From Cylindrospermum sp. FACHB-282 (GTDB lineage: Bacteria > Cyanobacteriota > Cyanobacteriia > Cyanobacteriales > Nostocaceae): a stretch of DNA of 32,768 nucleotides. Shown one piece after another: positions 1 to 6,263 of this stretch; within the stretch, counting starts at the first letter, position 1, and each line of letters begins with the position of its first letter. The position numbers and the translations under genes were made by a program. The notes beneath the pieces were generated by a model. That model saw only the letters and a list, made by a program, of their open reading frames with translations. It ran no database searches and was not told the DNA's origin. Location: positions 1 to 32,768 of the forward strand of contig NZ_JACJRJ010000062.1 in the NCBI RefSeq assembly GCF_014697195.1, written 5' to 3'.

Positions 1-1
1 T

Positions 2-58
2 ATTAACATAAAGGCGCGTGGGACACACGCCCTCAAAGCTCAATCAATGTCCTCATAG
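2..58 (+). CDS. possible 3' end of a TnpB-type gene, cut by the window edge
   Basis: One frame is open from the first base to a TAG at 56-58 and gives 18 residues ending in a polar tail (...LKAQSMSS). It lies directly before a hairpin resembling an IS200/IS605 right end, where the tnpB gene normally stops. The fragment is too short to show any catalytic motif, so the call rests on position and on general resemblance to cyanobacterial transposon ends. It could equally be noncoding. Confidence 0.2.
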   Translation: MNIKARGTHALKAQSMSS

Positions 59-115
59 AGGAGTCGTTGAGAAGCCCACACTCACCCGAAGGGGAGTGTG
101 TGGAGTATGTCACCA
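59..115 (+). mobile_element. IS200/IS605-like right-end hairpin (possible guide-RNA scaffold)
   Basis: An imperfect hairpin is visible: CACACTC at 77-83 pairs with GAGTGTG at 94-100 and CCC at 85-87 with GGG at 91-93, around a GAA loop with one bulged A. It is followed by GTATGTCAC at 107-115. Subterminal hairpins of this kind mark right ends of IS200/IS605 elements; in tnpB-bearing members this segment is also the 3' scaffold of the guide RNA, the next bases being the guide. The family assignment is from general resemblance and is moderate. The left part of the element lies outside the window. Confidence 0.4.
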
Positions 116-134
116 TTCATCATTCTGCAATGAG

Positions 135-160
135 CCTCCGCCTGTTGGTGGGGGTTTTTT
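135..160 (+). terminator. intrinsic terminator
   Basis: CCTCCGCC at 135-142 pairs with GGTGGGGG at 147-154 (eight pairs, two of them G-U) across a TGTT loop and runs into six T at 155-160. It ends transcription entering from the left edge. Confidence 0.7.
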
Positions 161-201
161 ATTTATAGTTAATCTCAAGTCTTCTCATCTAGAATTTTGT
201 G

Positions 202-210
202 TGCTATAGT
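202..210 (+). promoter_or_regulatory. extended -10 promoter candidate for the structured RNA
   Basis: TGCTATAGT at 202-210 is an extended -10 element (TGn followed by TATAGT). No good -35 box lies 17 bases upstream, which is typical of extended -10 promoters. It sits between the terminator at 135-160 and the structured segment at about 217-501, so it would create an independent transcript starting near 217. Confidence 0.35.
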
Positions 211-275
211 CATTCAAGGTGACAAACCCAGAGCAAAACGCTCTAAACTTTTGAAATTAAGACCACTTAGGCAAC

Positions 276-286
276 AAGGAGGTGAT
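276..286 (+). promoter_or_regulatory. 11-nt full-length Shine-Dalgarno sequence
   Basis: AAGGAGGTGAT is complementary over all 11 bases to the ATCACCTCCTT tail of bacterial 16S rRNA, and the following ATG is at 291. No other start in the window has such a match. Its 3' half (283-286) and the ATG fall in one arm of the 283-293/311-322 hairpin, so ribosome access may depend on RNA folding. Confidence 0.55.
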
Positions 287-290
287 GCCC

Positions 291-362
291 ATGATAGAAA
301 GTAGTAAATGCATGGGTCATCAGGTTGTAGTTAGCCGGCTGTGTGCCGGGGCTGTTCTCTAA
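291..362 (+). CDS. small ORF, 23 residues, unknown function
   Basis: ATG at 291 follows an 11-nt Shine-Dalgarno at near-ideal spacing; the ORF ends in TAA at 360-362. The peptide begins MIESSKCMGHQ and ends in a hydrophobic RLCAGAVL-like tail with two cysteines. It has no clear transmembrane helix, so it does not look like one of the tiny photosystem or cytochrome b6f subunits, and it lacks the RGSGR-type pentapeptide of PatS/HetN signals. It could be a real microprotein, a leader peptide whose translation changes the RNA fold, or a ribosome-docking site in a regulatory RNA. The strong ribosome site is the only firm evidence for translation. Confidence 0.4.
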   Translation: MIESSKCMGHQVVVSRLCAGAVL

Positions 363-463
363 AAGTTAGCCTTAGTTATCCTGAGATACTAAGTTAGCTC
401 AAGTAGCTAGGCAAGCTCGGAGTTCCTTCCGGCAGTCTGGTTACAACCTGAAGACCCGCTAGA

Positions 464-501
464 CCGCTCTGATTTAGATCATCTGATCTGAACCAGAGCG
501 G
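464..501 (+). terminator. long terminal hairpin of the structured RNA
   Basis: CCGCTCTG at 464-471 pairs perfectly with CAGAGCGG at 494-501; inside, TTTAGATCA at 473-481 pairs with TGATCTGAA at 484-492 with one wobble, around a TC turn. The downstream stretch (ATAGTTGTTTATG) is only moderately T-rich, so termination may be partial, or the hairpin may mainly be a stabilising 3' end. Confidence 0.5.
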
Positions 502-508
502 ATAGTTG

Positions 509-922
509 TTTATGGGTAACTTTTGATTTATTGATATCCACCTTTCATCCCCTGCTATATAAAACCTAGACAAAGCTAGACTTTACTTTCTACTTCAACG
601 GGAGCATGGGAGCGGTTATCCCACCCTACGGGAAGCAAGCTACAGTAGACTTACACGCTGTAGCCCAACGCAATCTTTATTTTTTTCAGATTCTCAAAAA
701 GACTATCACTATCATTGCTTGGTTTTCGCGTCAGCAACAGTCTTATTCAATATTTGAGACATTGAAATTATATATCGAGTATTTGATTTTTTCAACTAAA
801 ATATATTGACTTTTGTCAATACATATATAGCTTTGTCTAGAAAATTGTCGGCTTAGGACTAGCTCCACTCCGCTACGATTGAGGGAAGAGTTTTCTTGGT
901 GAATTTTGATAAATAGGGACTT
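509..922. other. gene-free spacer with small palindromic repeats
   Basis: No supported gene. It contains a cyanobacterial small repeat (CCCACCCTACGGGAAGCAAG, near 620-640), a CTACAG/CTGTAG inverted repeat at about 640-663, and a perfect palindrome TATTGAC-TTTT-GTCAATA at 804-821. The palindrome lies about 110 bases before the dehydratase gene and could be an operator; its TTGACT could also act as a -35 box, but no convincing -10 stands at the right distance. Confidence 0.4.
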
Positions 923-928
923 TTGAAA

Positions 929-1210
929 ATGGCGCAACTACTTACACAAGCAGAAATTCAATCACGGGCCAGTGTTCTGTCAGGTTGGACAGTCGAGGGG
1001 TCAAAATTGCAGACCACCCGTAAATTTAAAGATTTTATCCAGGCAATTGAGTTTGTTAATAAGTTAGTGGAACCTTCTGAGTCATCTGGACATCATCCAG
1101 ATATAGAGGTTTCTTACAACAAAGTGAAAATTACGCTGACAACACATGATGCAGGTGGGTTAACGCAAAATGACTTTGATCTAGCGGGAGTAATTTCCCA
1201 AATCGGCTAA
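929..1210 (+). CDS. 4a-hydroxytetrahydrobiopterin dehydratase (pterin-4a-carbinolamine dehydratase)
   Basis: A 93-residue protein, the normal length for this single-domain family. It dehydrates 4a-hydroxy-tetrahydropterin, recycling pterin cofactor in the cytoplasm. The family signature is clear: His-His-Pro at 55-57 (GHHPDIEVSYNKV), a conserved TTHDAGGLT around 71-79 with the second histidine at 73, and the terminal DFDLA helix. ATG at 929 was preferred to the in-frame TTG at 923 because it gives the usual MAQLLT-type beginning; no strong ribosome site helps the choice. It is a lone gene with more than 350 bases on each side. In cyanobacteria the substrate source is uncertain, since many lack an obvious aromatic amino-acid hydroxylase. 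The PTPS-like gene at 6264 is another pterin enzyme but not in the same operon. Confidence 0.93.
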   Translation: MAQLLTQAEIQSRASVLSGWTVEGSKLQTTRKFKDFIQAIEFVNKLVEPSESSGHHPDIEVSYNKVKITLTTHDAGGLTQNDFDLAGVISQIG

Positions 1211-1595
1211 GAGATTTTTTATCACCAGTATCTTAGCTTCTACGCTTTTAACTTAGGTGAGTAGGGAATGATGAATACTATCTGCCCTACTTCATACTGG
1301 GATTATGGACGTCATACATTTGGCTTATATGGTGACAGTTGATCAGAATCATCGTTTTTATCTTGATCATCTGAATTAGATGGTCTATAATGATAAGCTA
1401 TGAAGGTGTGTTTTTGCATAAGTTAATCACATAAGTGTTTAACCATAAATTAACCAGTTATTAGCTTTGCAAAAACTAAAATTGTAGTAGTGGCAGCTAT
1501 ACCTCATCCACAGGTGCCAACAAAGATGTCGCATTTCTGAGAATTAGGTGCAGCGAACACTATTACCTATATAAGGTGTGAGGAGAAAAGGAAAC
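1211..1595. other. spacer and long 5' leader of the porin gene
   Basis: No gene is supported here. It contains the candidate porin promoter at 1363-1391 and a repeated GATCA motif (TTGATCAGAATCATC near 1339 and CTTGATCATCTGAA near 1362). If the promoter is right, the porin mRNA has an untranslated leader of about 200 bases. Confidence 0.5.
1363..1391 (+). promoter_or_regulatory. sigma70-type promoter candidate for the porin
   Basis: TTGATC at 1363-1368 (four of six consensus bases) and a perfect TATAAT at 1386-1391 are separated by exactly 17 bases. This is the best consensus promoter seen in the window and fits strong expression of a major porin. Confidence 0.5.
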
Positions 1596-3335
1596 ATGTC
1601 TAATCTCTTGTGGAAGTCCTTGGTGGTTAGCCCAGCAGTTTTAGGAGCAACGTTGTTAGTTTCGGCAACAGCAATTGCGGCTCCAAATACAGCCACTGAA
1701 GTAACAGTATCGTCAATTGAAAATCAAGGCACAACAGAAGTTGCCCAACAGCCGGAAATCTTGGCCCAAGCAGTAAATGATGCCAAGGTGCTGGATCAAG
1801 TTAAACGCTACAGCAACGAAGGTAATACAACTCAGTCTCAAGTAACATCGGTTTCTCAATTCTCCGATGTGCAACCAACTGACTGGGCGTTCCAGGCTTT
1901 GCAGTCTTTGGTTGAGCGCTATGGTTGTATTGCAGGTTACCCGAATGGTACTTATCGCGGTAACCGTGCTTTGACCCGTTACGAATTTGCCGCTGGTTTA
2001 AATGCCTGTTTGGATCGAGTTAACGAATTGATTGCCACAGCAACAGCTGATTTGGTGACAAAACAGGATTTAACAACATTACAACGGTTACAAGAAGAAT
2101 TTTCTGCTGAACTAGCAACTCTACGGGGTCGTGTAGATTCCCTAGAAGCGCGGACTGCTGAACTGGAAGCAAATCAGTTCTCCACTACCACCAAACTGGT
2201 TGGTGAAGCCATTTTTGCGGTAAGTGATGCCTTTGGGGGTAATACTGGTGATGCCAACAATACTGTTTTCCAAGACAGAGTACGCTTAGGCTTACAAACC
2301 AGCTTCACCGGTAGAGATGTATTAACCACCCGTCTGGTAGCTGGTAACGCGTCAGCCTTTGACATAAGAGGCAACAATAATGCAACTCTTACCAATACCG
2401 GAGAAGGCACACAGACATATGAAGTTGGTGGCACTGGTACCAACGATGTGAGAATAGACCGCTTGACTTATGAAGCTCCTGTTGGGCCTGCTCAAGTTTA
2501 CTTGGCAGCGGCTGGAGGGCAACATAGTCACTATGCTGCTGTTAACAACCCTTACTTCTTCGACAAGACTGACGGTGGTAATGGTGCATTGTCTACCTTC
2601 GCTTCGGAAAATCCCATCTATCGGATTGGTGGTGGTGCAGGTATAGCACTTAGTGTACCCTTTGGTAAACCCGGCGGTGTCTTGAACTCAAGTTCACTAA
2701 CTCTAGGTTACTTAGGGTCAGAAGCAAATGACCCTGGTTCTGGTGCAGGTGTGTTCAACGGCAATTATGCGGCCCTAGGACAGTTGAACTTTAGTGTTGG
2801 CGATCGCATAGGCTTGGCTGCCACCTACGTCCACGGTTATAACGGCACAGGTGGGACTTTATTCGATGGGGGCGGTACACTAGGCGCAAACTCGCCTACT
2901 CCTTTAGTAGGTACTAGAGCCGCCAACACTCTCAGTACCACAGATGCGTCTTCCAGCAATTCCTACGGAATTTCTGCAGCCTTCAGACCTAGCGAGAAAC
3001 TGTCAGTTAGCGGCTTCGTCTCTTACCACGATGTCACAGGCTTTGGTGCAGGTGATGATTATGAAGCTTGGAGCTACGGACTAGGGCTTGCTTTACCTGA
3101 CTTTGGTAAGAAGGGTAATGTATTGGGTATTTTCGGCGGCGCACAACCCTATGCTCTGAACCGAGGTACTCTTGGTGGTAACAAAGTTCCATATCAGATT
3201 GAAGGCTTCTACAAATATCGCGTGTCTGATAACATCTCCGTCACACCTGGTATTATCTGGTTGACGGCTCCTGGTCAAAGCAGCAACAGCGACGATGCAA
3301 TTATCGGTACTCTCAGAACAACTTTCACCTTCTAG
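1596..3335 (+). CDS. SLH-domain OprB-type outer-membrane porin (SomA/SomB-like)
   Basis: A 579-residue protein. Residues 1-29 are a signal peptide ending in ATAIAA; residues about 87-143 form one S-layer-homology domain (FSDVQPTDWAFQAL, then the GYPNGTY and LTRYEFA motifs), which in cyanobacterial porins binds the peptidoglycan-linked layer. Residues about 150-193 are a coiled coil rich in Leu and Glu. From about 196 onward is a Gly/Asn/Thr-rich OprB-type beta-barrel ending in Phe (LRTTFTF), the usual outer-membrane assembly signal. The role is passive passage of small solutes through the outer membrane. The ATG at 1596 follows AGGAG at 1581-1585; the in-frame GTG at 1578 would place that ribosome site inside the gene. 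It is monocistronic with its own promoter and terminator. Confidence 0.93.
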   Translation: MSNLLWKSLVVSPAVLGATLLVSATAIAAPNTATEVTVSSIENQGTTEVAQQPEILAQAVNDAKVLDQVKRYSNEGNTTQSQVTSVSQFSDVQPTDWAFQALQSLVERYGCIAGYPNGTYRGNRALTRYEFAAGLNACLDRVNELIATATADLVTKQDLTTLQRLQEEFSAELATLRGRVDSLEARTAELEANQFSTTTKLVGEAIFAVSDAFGGNTGDANNTVFQDRVRLGLQTSFTGRDVLTTRLVAGNASAFDIRGNNNATLTNTGEGTQTYEVGGTGTNDVRIDRLTYEAPVGPAQVYLAAAGGQHSHYAAVNNPYFFDKTDGGNGALSTFASENPIYRIGGGAGIALSVPFGKPGGVLNSSSLTLGYLGSEANDPGSGAGVFNGNYAALGQLNFSVGDRIGLAATYVHGYNGTGGTLFDGGGTLGANSPTPLVGTRAANTLSTTDASSSNSYGISAAFRPSEKLSVSGFVSYHDVTGFGAGDDYEAWSYGLGLALPDFGKKGNVLGIFGGAQPYALNRGTLGGNKVPYQIEGFYKYRVSDNISVTPGIIWLTAPGQSSNSDDAIIGTLRTTFTF

Positions 3336-3377
3336 AGCGTTGACAATTTGCCAACAAGTTTTTTGAAATTTATTGCT

Positions 3378-3406
3378 CCCCGCCATCAGGCGGGGTTTTT
3401 TGTTTT
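3378..3406 (+). terminator. strong intrinsic terminator of the porin gene
   Basis: CCCCGCC at 3378-3384 and GGCGGGG at 3389-3395 form a perfect 7-bp stem around ATCA, followed by six T and then GTTTT. It lies 40 bases past the porin stop. Confidence 0.9.
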
Positions 3407-3500
3407 CAGTCAGGGCACGGAATAAACCCCAGTGGATAACCGGAGTATACTAGAAAAGGTTATGAGCGATCGCCTATTGCTAAAGGGAACGCGAACAGCA

Positions 3501-3551
3501 TATCGCTGAGGCATCAGCGCCGAAGACAGTGTAGCTTGCGCCTCAGCGATA
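3501..3551. repeat. 12-bp inverted repeat in the leader of the Rrf2 gene
   Basis: TATCGCTGAGGC at 3501-3512 is exactly complementary to GCCTCAGCGATA at 3540-3551, with 27 bases between. The surrounding sequence is rich in GCGATCGC-like and CAGCGC motifs typical of dispersed cyanobacterial palindromes. It lies about 70 bases before the regulator gene, so it may be a mobile palindrome or may fold in that gene's leader. Confidence 0.5.
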
Positions 3552-3618
3552 GCGCTGGTGCTTTGGTGCATCGGTCTTAACTTTCCCCTAAACCCAATTA
3601 CCACTTATTTTGCTGCCT

Positions 3619-4056
3619 GTGGAACTATCATGTAAATCTGAATACGCAATTCTGGCCTTATTAGAGATGGCGACTCATTACAGCAGTGGCGAACCGATGC
3701 AAATTCGACAAATTGCCGCACAACAAAATATTCCTGATCGCTATTTGGAACAGCTACTGGCAACCTTGAGGCGTGGGGGTATAGTCAAGAGTCAACGGGG
3801 TTCCAAAGGTGGCTATCTCTTGATGCGAGAACCTTGGAAAATTAGCATTTTAGAGATTTTGGAATGTTTGGAAGGGTTAGATGTGCGAACCTATGAGGAA
3901 GATATAAATCCCAAAACGGTAGATAGTTCAGTCGTCGCGGAAATCTGGCTAGAAGCAAGTCAGGCAGTTAGTTCAGTCTTGCAAAAATATTCGCTTCAGG
4001 ATCTTTGTGAAAAACGAGATTCACGACGCCAGTTAGATATCATGTACTACATTTAG
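3619..4056 (+). CDS. Rrf2-family transcriptional regulator, CymR-like by context
   Basis: A 145-residue protein. The winged helix-turn-helix spans about residues 5-75: CKSEYAILALLEMA, then QIRQIAAQQNIPDRYLEQLLATLRRGGIVKS, then the wing QRGSKGGYLL, all standard Rrf2 features. The closely spaced cysteine triad of IscR/NsrR-type iron-sulphur members is absent; the cysteines are at 5, 83 and 130 only. The protein is therefore unlikely to hold an IscR-type cluster. GTG at 3619 gives the usual MELSCKSEYA start; a TTG at 3610 is a less likely alternative. cysK starts 99 bases downstream on the same strand. In Bacillus the Rrf2 protein CymR controls cysteine genes and works with CysK, so a cysteine or sulphur role is a reasonable inference. 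Confidence 0.9.
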   Translation: MELSCKSEYAILALLEMATHYSSGEPMQIRQIAAQQNIPDRYLEQLLATLRRGGIVKSQRGSKGGYLLMREPWKISILEILECLEGLDVRTYEEDINPKTVDSSVVAEIWLEASQAVSSVLQKYSLQDLCEKRDSRRQLDIMYYI

Positions 4057-4155
4057 TGAAATACCTCAACCTGCTTCGTTGAAGGTGGGGCATAACGACA
4101 ATCAGGTAAATGACCTAATAACTAAGGAATCAAGACTCAGGAATAAGGAATAATT

Positions 4156-5118
4156 ATGCGGATTGCTCGTAACATTACAGAACTGGTTGGTCGTACACCC
4201 CTAGTGCAATTGAACCGTATCCCCCAAGAGTCAGGGTGTGTTGGTCAAATTGTGGTGAAACTGGAAAGCATGAACCCATCGGCTTCAGTCAAAGACCGAA
4301 TTGGGGTGAGTATGATTAATGCTGCCGAGAAAGAAGGGCTGATTGCTCCTGGTAAGACATTATTGGTTGAGCCTACATCGGGAAATACAGGAATTGCTCT
4401 GGCAATGGCAGCAGCAGCTAAGGGTTATCGCTTAATTTTGACGATGCCGGAAACCATGAGTGGGGAGCGAAGGGCAATGTTACGGGCCTATGGGGCTGAA
4501 CTGGAACTAACACCAGGAATTGAGGGCATGAGTGGGTCAATTCGACGGGCCCAAGAGATAGTGGAAATAACGCCCAATGCCTATATGTTGCAACAGTTCC
4601 GCAATCGGGCGAATGCCCTCGTACATCAGGAAACTACAGCAGAGGAAATCTGGGAAGATACTGATGGACAGGTTGATATAATTGTGGCAGGGGTGGGTAC
4701 AGGTGGTACAATTACTGGTGTAGCGGAGATTCTGAAAAAACGCAAGCCGAGCTTTCAGGCGATCGCAGTAGAACCAGCCAATAGTCCAGTGTTATCTGGA
4801 GGCAGACCAGGCCCACACAAAATCCAGGGTATTGGCGCTGGGTTCATTCCCCAAGTGCTACAGCTAAAATTGATTAATGAAGTGATTACCGTCACTGATG
4901 AAGAAGCAATTGATTACGGACGACGTTTGGCAAAAGAAGAAGGGCTACTATCTGGTATTTCTAGCGGAGCAGCTTTATGTGCCGCTATTCGCGTCGCTCA
5001 ACGTCAAGAAAACGAAGGCCGCTTAATTGTAATGATTCAGCCCAGTTTTGGGGAAAGATATTTGAGTACACCGTTGTTCCAAGACCTAGAGGCAAAGGTA
5101 GGAGCTAGCATTAGCTAA
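4156..5118 (+). CDS. cysK: cysteine synthase A (O-acetylserine sulfhydrylase)
   Basis: A 320-residue PLP enzyme that makes L-cysteine from O-acetylserine and sulphide in the cytoplasm. Lys46 in SASVKDR is the PLP Schiff-base lysine. [12 protein letters not shown] is the substrate-binding loop, [11 protein letters not shown] binds the PLP phosphate, and SGISSGAA near the C-terminus contacts the pyridine nitrogen. Length and motifs match the CysK/CysM fold type II family, and the TSGNTG form favours CysK. It follows an Rrf2 regulator by 99 bases and precedes a J-domain gene by 16 bases, so the three may be co-transcribed. Cyanobacteria usually carry several paralogues, and nothing here shows whether this is the main one. 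Confidence 0.95.
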   Translation: MRIARNITELVGRTPLVQLNRIPQESGCVGQIVVKLESMNPSASVKDRIGVSMINAAEKEGLIAPGKTLLVEPTSGNTGIALAMAAAAKGYRLILTMPETMSGERRAMLRAYGAELELTPGIEGMSGSIRRAQEIVEITPNAYMLQQFRNRANALVHQETTAEEIWEDTDGQVDIIVAGVGTGGTITGVAEILKKRKPSFQAIAVEPANSPVLSGGRPGPHKIQGIGAGFIPQVLQLKLINEVITVTDEEAIDYGRRLAKEEGLLSGISSGAALCAAIRVAQRQENEGRLIVMIQPSFGERYLSTPLFQDLEAKVGASIS

Positions 5119-5134
5119 CAATAAAATCGGATTC

Positions 5135-5827
5135 ATGGTCGATTCTAACCATTACAAAACCCTGAAAGTTGATCCTAATGCCAGCCTGGCGGAGATTAAG
5201 CAAGCTTATCGCCGCTTGGTAAAATTATTTCATCCTGACACTCAACAGGAAACAGCGGATCACGAGCAAATTATTCGCATCAATGCAGCTTATGAGGTCT
5301 TAGGAGATACACAAAGCCGCTTAAATTATGACCAAAAATTGCAAAATAGCTCCCAAAAATTAAATAGCTCTCGGCAGCCGCGTACAGCATCCTCCCAAAA
5401 GCGTCACCAGACAACAAGACCAACTGGACGGGATGCTGATGAACTGGTTGAAGAATGGCTGCGCTTAGTTTATAAACCAGTTAATCGCTTGCTTTGCGGC
5501 ATTCTCAGTTCTCTAGAGGAACAAATCGAGGAATTAGCCGCTGATCCTTTTGATGATGAATTGTTAGACGAATTTCAGGATTATTTAGAATCCTGTCGAG
5601 ATGATCTTAAAGAAGCTCAAATTAAGTTTCGTTCTTTGCCGAATCCTCCTAGTTTGGCAGCTACCGCTGCTCACATCTATTACTGTCTGAGTCAAGTTGG
5701 TGATGGAATAGAGGAGTTGGCATATTTTCCGTTGAGTTACGATGAACGTTATTTACACACTGGTCAAGAACTATTCCGTATAGCTACGAGGTTGTACCAG
5801 GAAGCACAAGTATCAGTTAATAAATAA
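5135..5827 (+). CDS. J-domain (DnaJ-like) protein with a non-DnaJ C-terminal region
   Basis: A 230-residue protein. Residues about 7-66 are a J domain with the diagnostic His-Pro-Asp at 33-35 (KLFHPDT) and YEVLGD...RLNYD at its end. A polar, Gln/Ser/Arg-rich linker (about 70-100) follows, then an acidic helical region (about 105-230) that lacks the Gly/Phe segment, zinc fingers and CTD of true DnaJ. It is thus a class III J-protein, expected to stimulate an Hsp70 (DnaK) on particular clients that the C-terminal region selects. It starts 16 bases after cysK, suggesting co-transcription. Its 3' end overlaps the convergent small gene by 11 bases. The client is unknown. Confidence 0.88.
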   Translation: MVDSNHYKTLKVDPNASLAEIKQAYRRLVKLFHPDTQQETADHEQIIRINAAYEVLGDTQSRLNYDQKLQNSSQKLNSSRQPRTASSQKRHQTTRPTGRDADELVEEWLRLVYKPVNRLLCGILSSLEEQIEELAADPFDDELLDEFQDYLESCRDDLKEAQIKFRSLPNPPSLAATAAHIYYCLSQVGDGIEELAYFPLSYDERYLHTGQELFRIATRLYQEAQVSVNK

Positions 5828-6098
5828 AGTTCAGATTTCGCTCTAATGTACCACCAACAGCATAAACCGCATTAAAGCCGATTCGTCCTGCCCAAATTGG
5901 CGCATCAGCCTGTTTAGCTTGTAATCGGCTACTTGTGATGGTTAAATCATCACCGATTTCATATTCACCCGTTTCTACATTAATAGAAATAATTTTGCCG
6001 ATGTTCTCTGCTGTTTCCACTTGGGGACAGATGCTCTTTTGGTAGAGTTCTTTGCCGCGTTGGGTAATTTCTTCACCACTAAGTTTAGGGTAAGGCAT
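5817..6098 (-). CDS. conserved-type small protein of unknown function
   Basis: A 93-residue soluble protein. I do not recognise a named family, although the sequence has the look of a small cyanobacterial conserved protein. It opens with a charged helix (GEEITQRGKELYQKSI), has a central segment alternating acidic and hydrophobic residues (NVETGEYEIGDDLTIT), and ends with an AGRIGFNAVYAVGG motif. Such compact proteins are sometimes found as antitoxin-like partners, but no toxin gene lies next to it, so I assign no function. The gene is convergent with the J-domain gene and overlaps it by 11 bases. Codon use looks normal and the ORF fills the space between its neighbours well, which supports it as real. 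Confidence 0.7.
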   Translation of the reverse strand: MPYPKLSGEEITQRGKELYQKSICPQVETAENIGKIISINVETGEYEIGDDLTITSSRLQAKQADAPIWAGRIGFNAVYAVGGTLERNLNFIY

Positions 6099-6263
6099 AG
6101 AGGTAATTTACAAGTTAAAGTTATTAGAATCTTGCGATTATTCTAAGACAGAAGGTAGAATCAGCAGTTAATCTCTTCCTACTGAGATCACTGACGGACA
6201 AATTAGTTTATACTGATAACAGTGAAAGATTAAGAAATTTTAAATTCTGTTCCCAGTGTACTC

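Larger units (their letters stand above)
217..508 (+). ncRNA. candidate structured RNA with embedded small ORF
   Basis: This segment contains many consistent helices: AGAGC/GCTCT (230-244); TGATG-CCCATG at 283-293 with CATGGG-T-CATCA at 311-322; a perfect 9-bp long-range stem CAGGTTGTA at 321-329 with TACAACCTG at 442-450; CCGGC/GCCGG (335-339/345-349); a TATC-CTGA-GATA hairpin within 371-393; CGGAG/TTCCG (418-422/427-431); and a long terminal hairpin at 464-501. It lies between an upstream terminator plus extended -10 box and its own terminal hairpin, and no gene follows for 420 bases. I do not recognise the RNA family. tRNA, tmRNA, SRP RNA, RNase P RNA, group I and group II intron cores were considered and do not fit. 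The 5' end near 217 is inferred from the -10 box. Confidence 0.45.

Noticed and set aside
464-501. Possible tRNA T-arm on the minus strand (GGTTCAGATCA)
   Set aside because: The sequence folds as one long hairpin; there is no D-arm, anticodon arm or CCA-side acceptor stem in the right places.
217-508. Group I or group II intron, tmRNA, SRP RNA or 6S RNA
   Set aside because: No P7 or P-Q-R-S core, no domain V hairpin, no tag peptide ending in LAA, and no SRP GGAAGG/AGCAGCC loop pair. 6S RNA cannot be fully excluded, but the strong ribosome site is unlike it.
606-809. 67-codon open frame starting in a CATGGGAGCGG context
   Set aside because: It reads through a dispersed palindromic repeat (CCCTACGGGAAGCAAG) and then AT-rich spacer; the composition is not protein-like.
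3093-3386. 97-codon open frame on the minus strand
   Set aside because: It is antisense to the end of the porin gene and its terminator, with no independent evidence.
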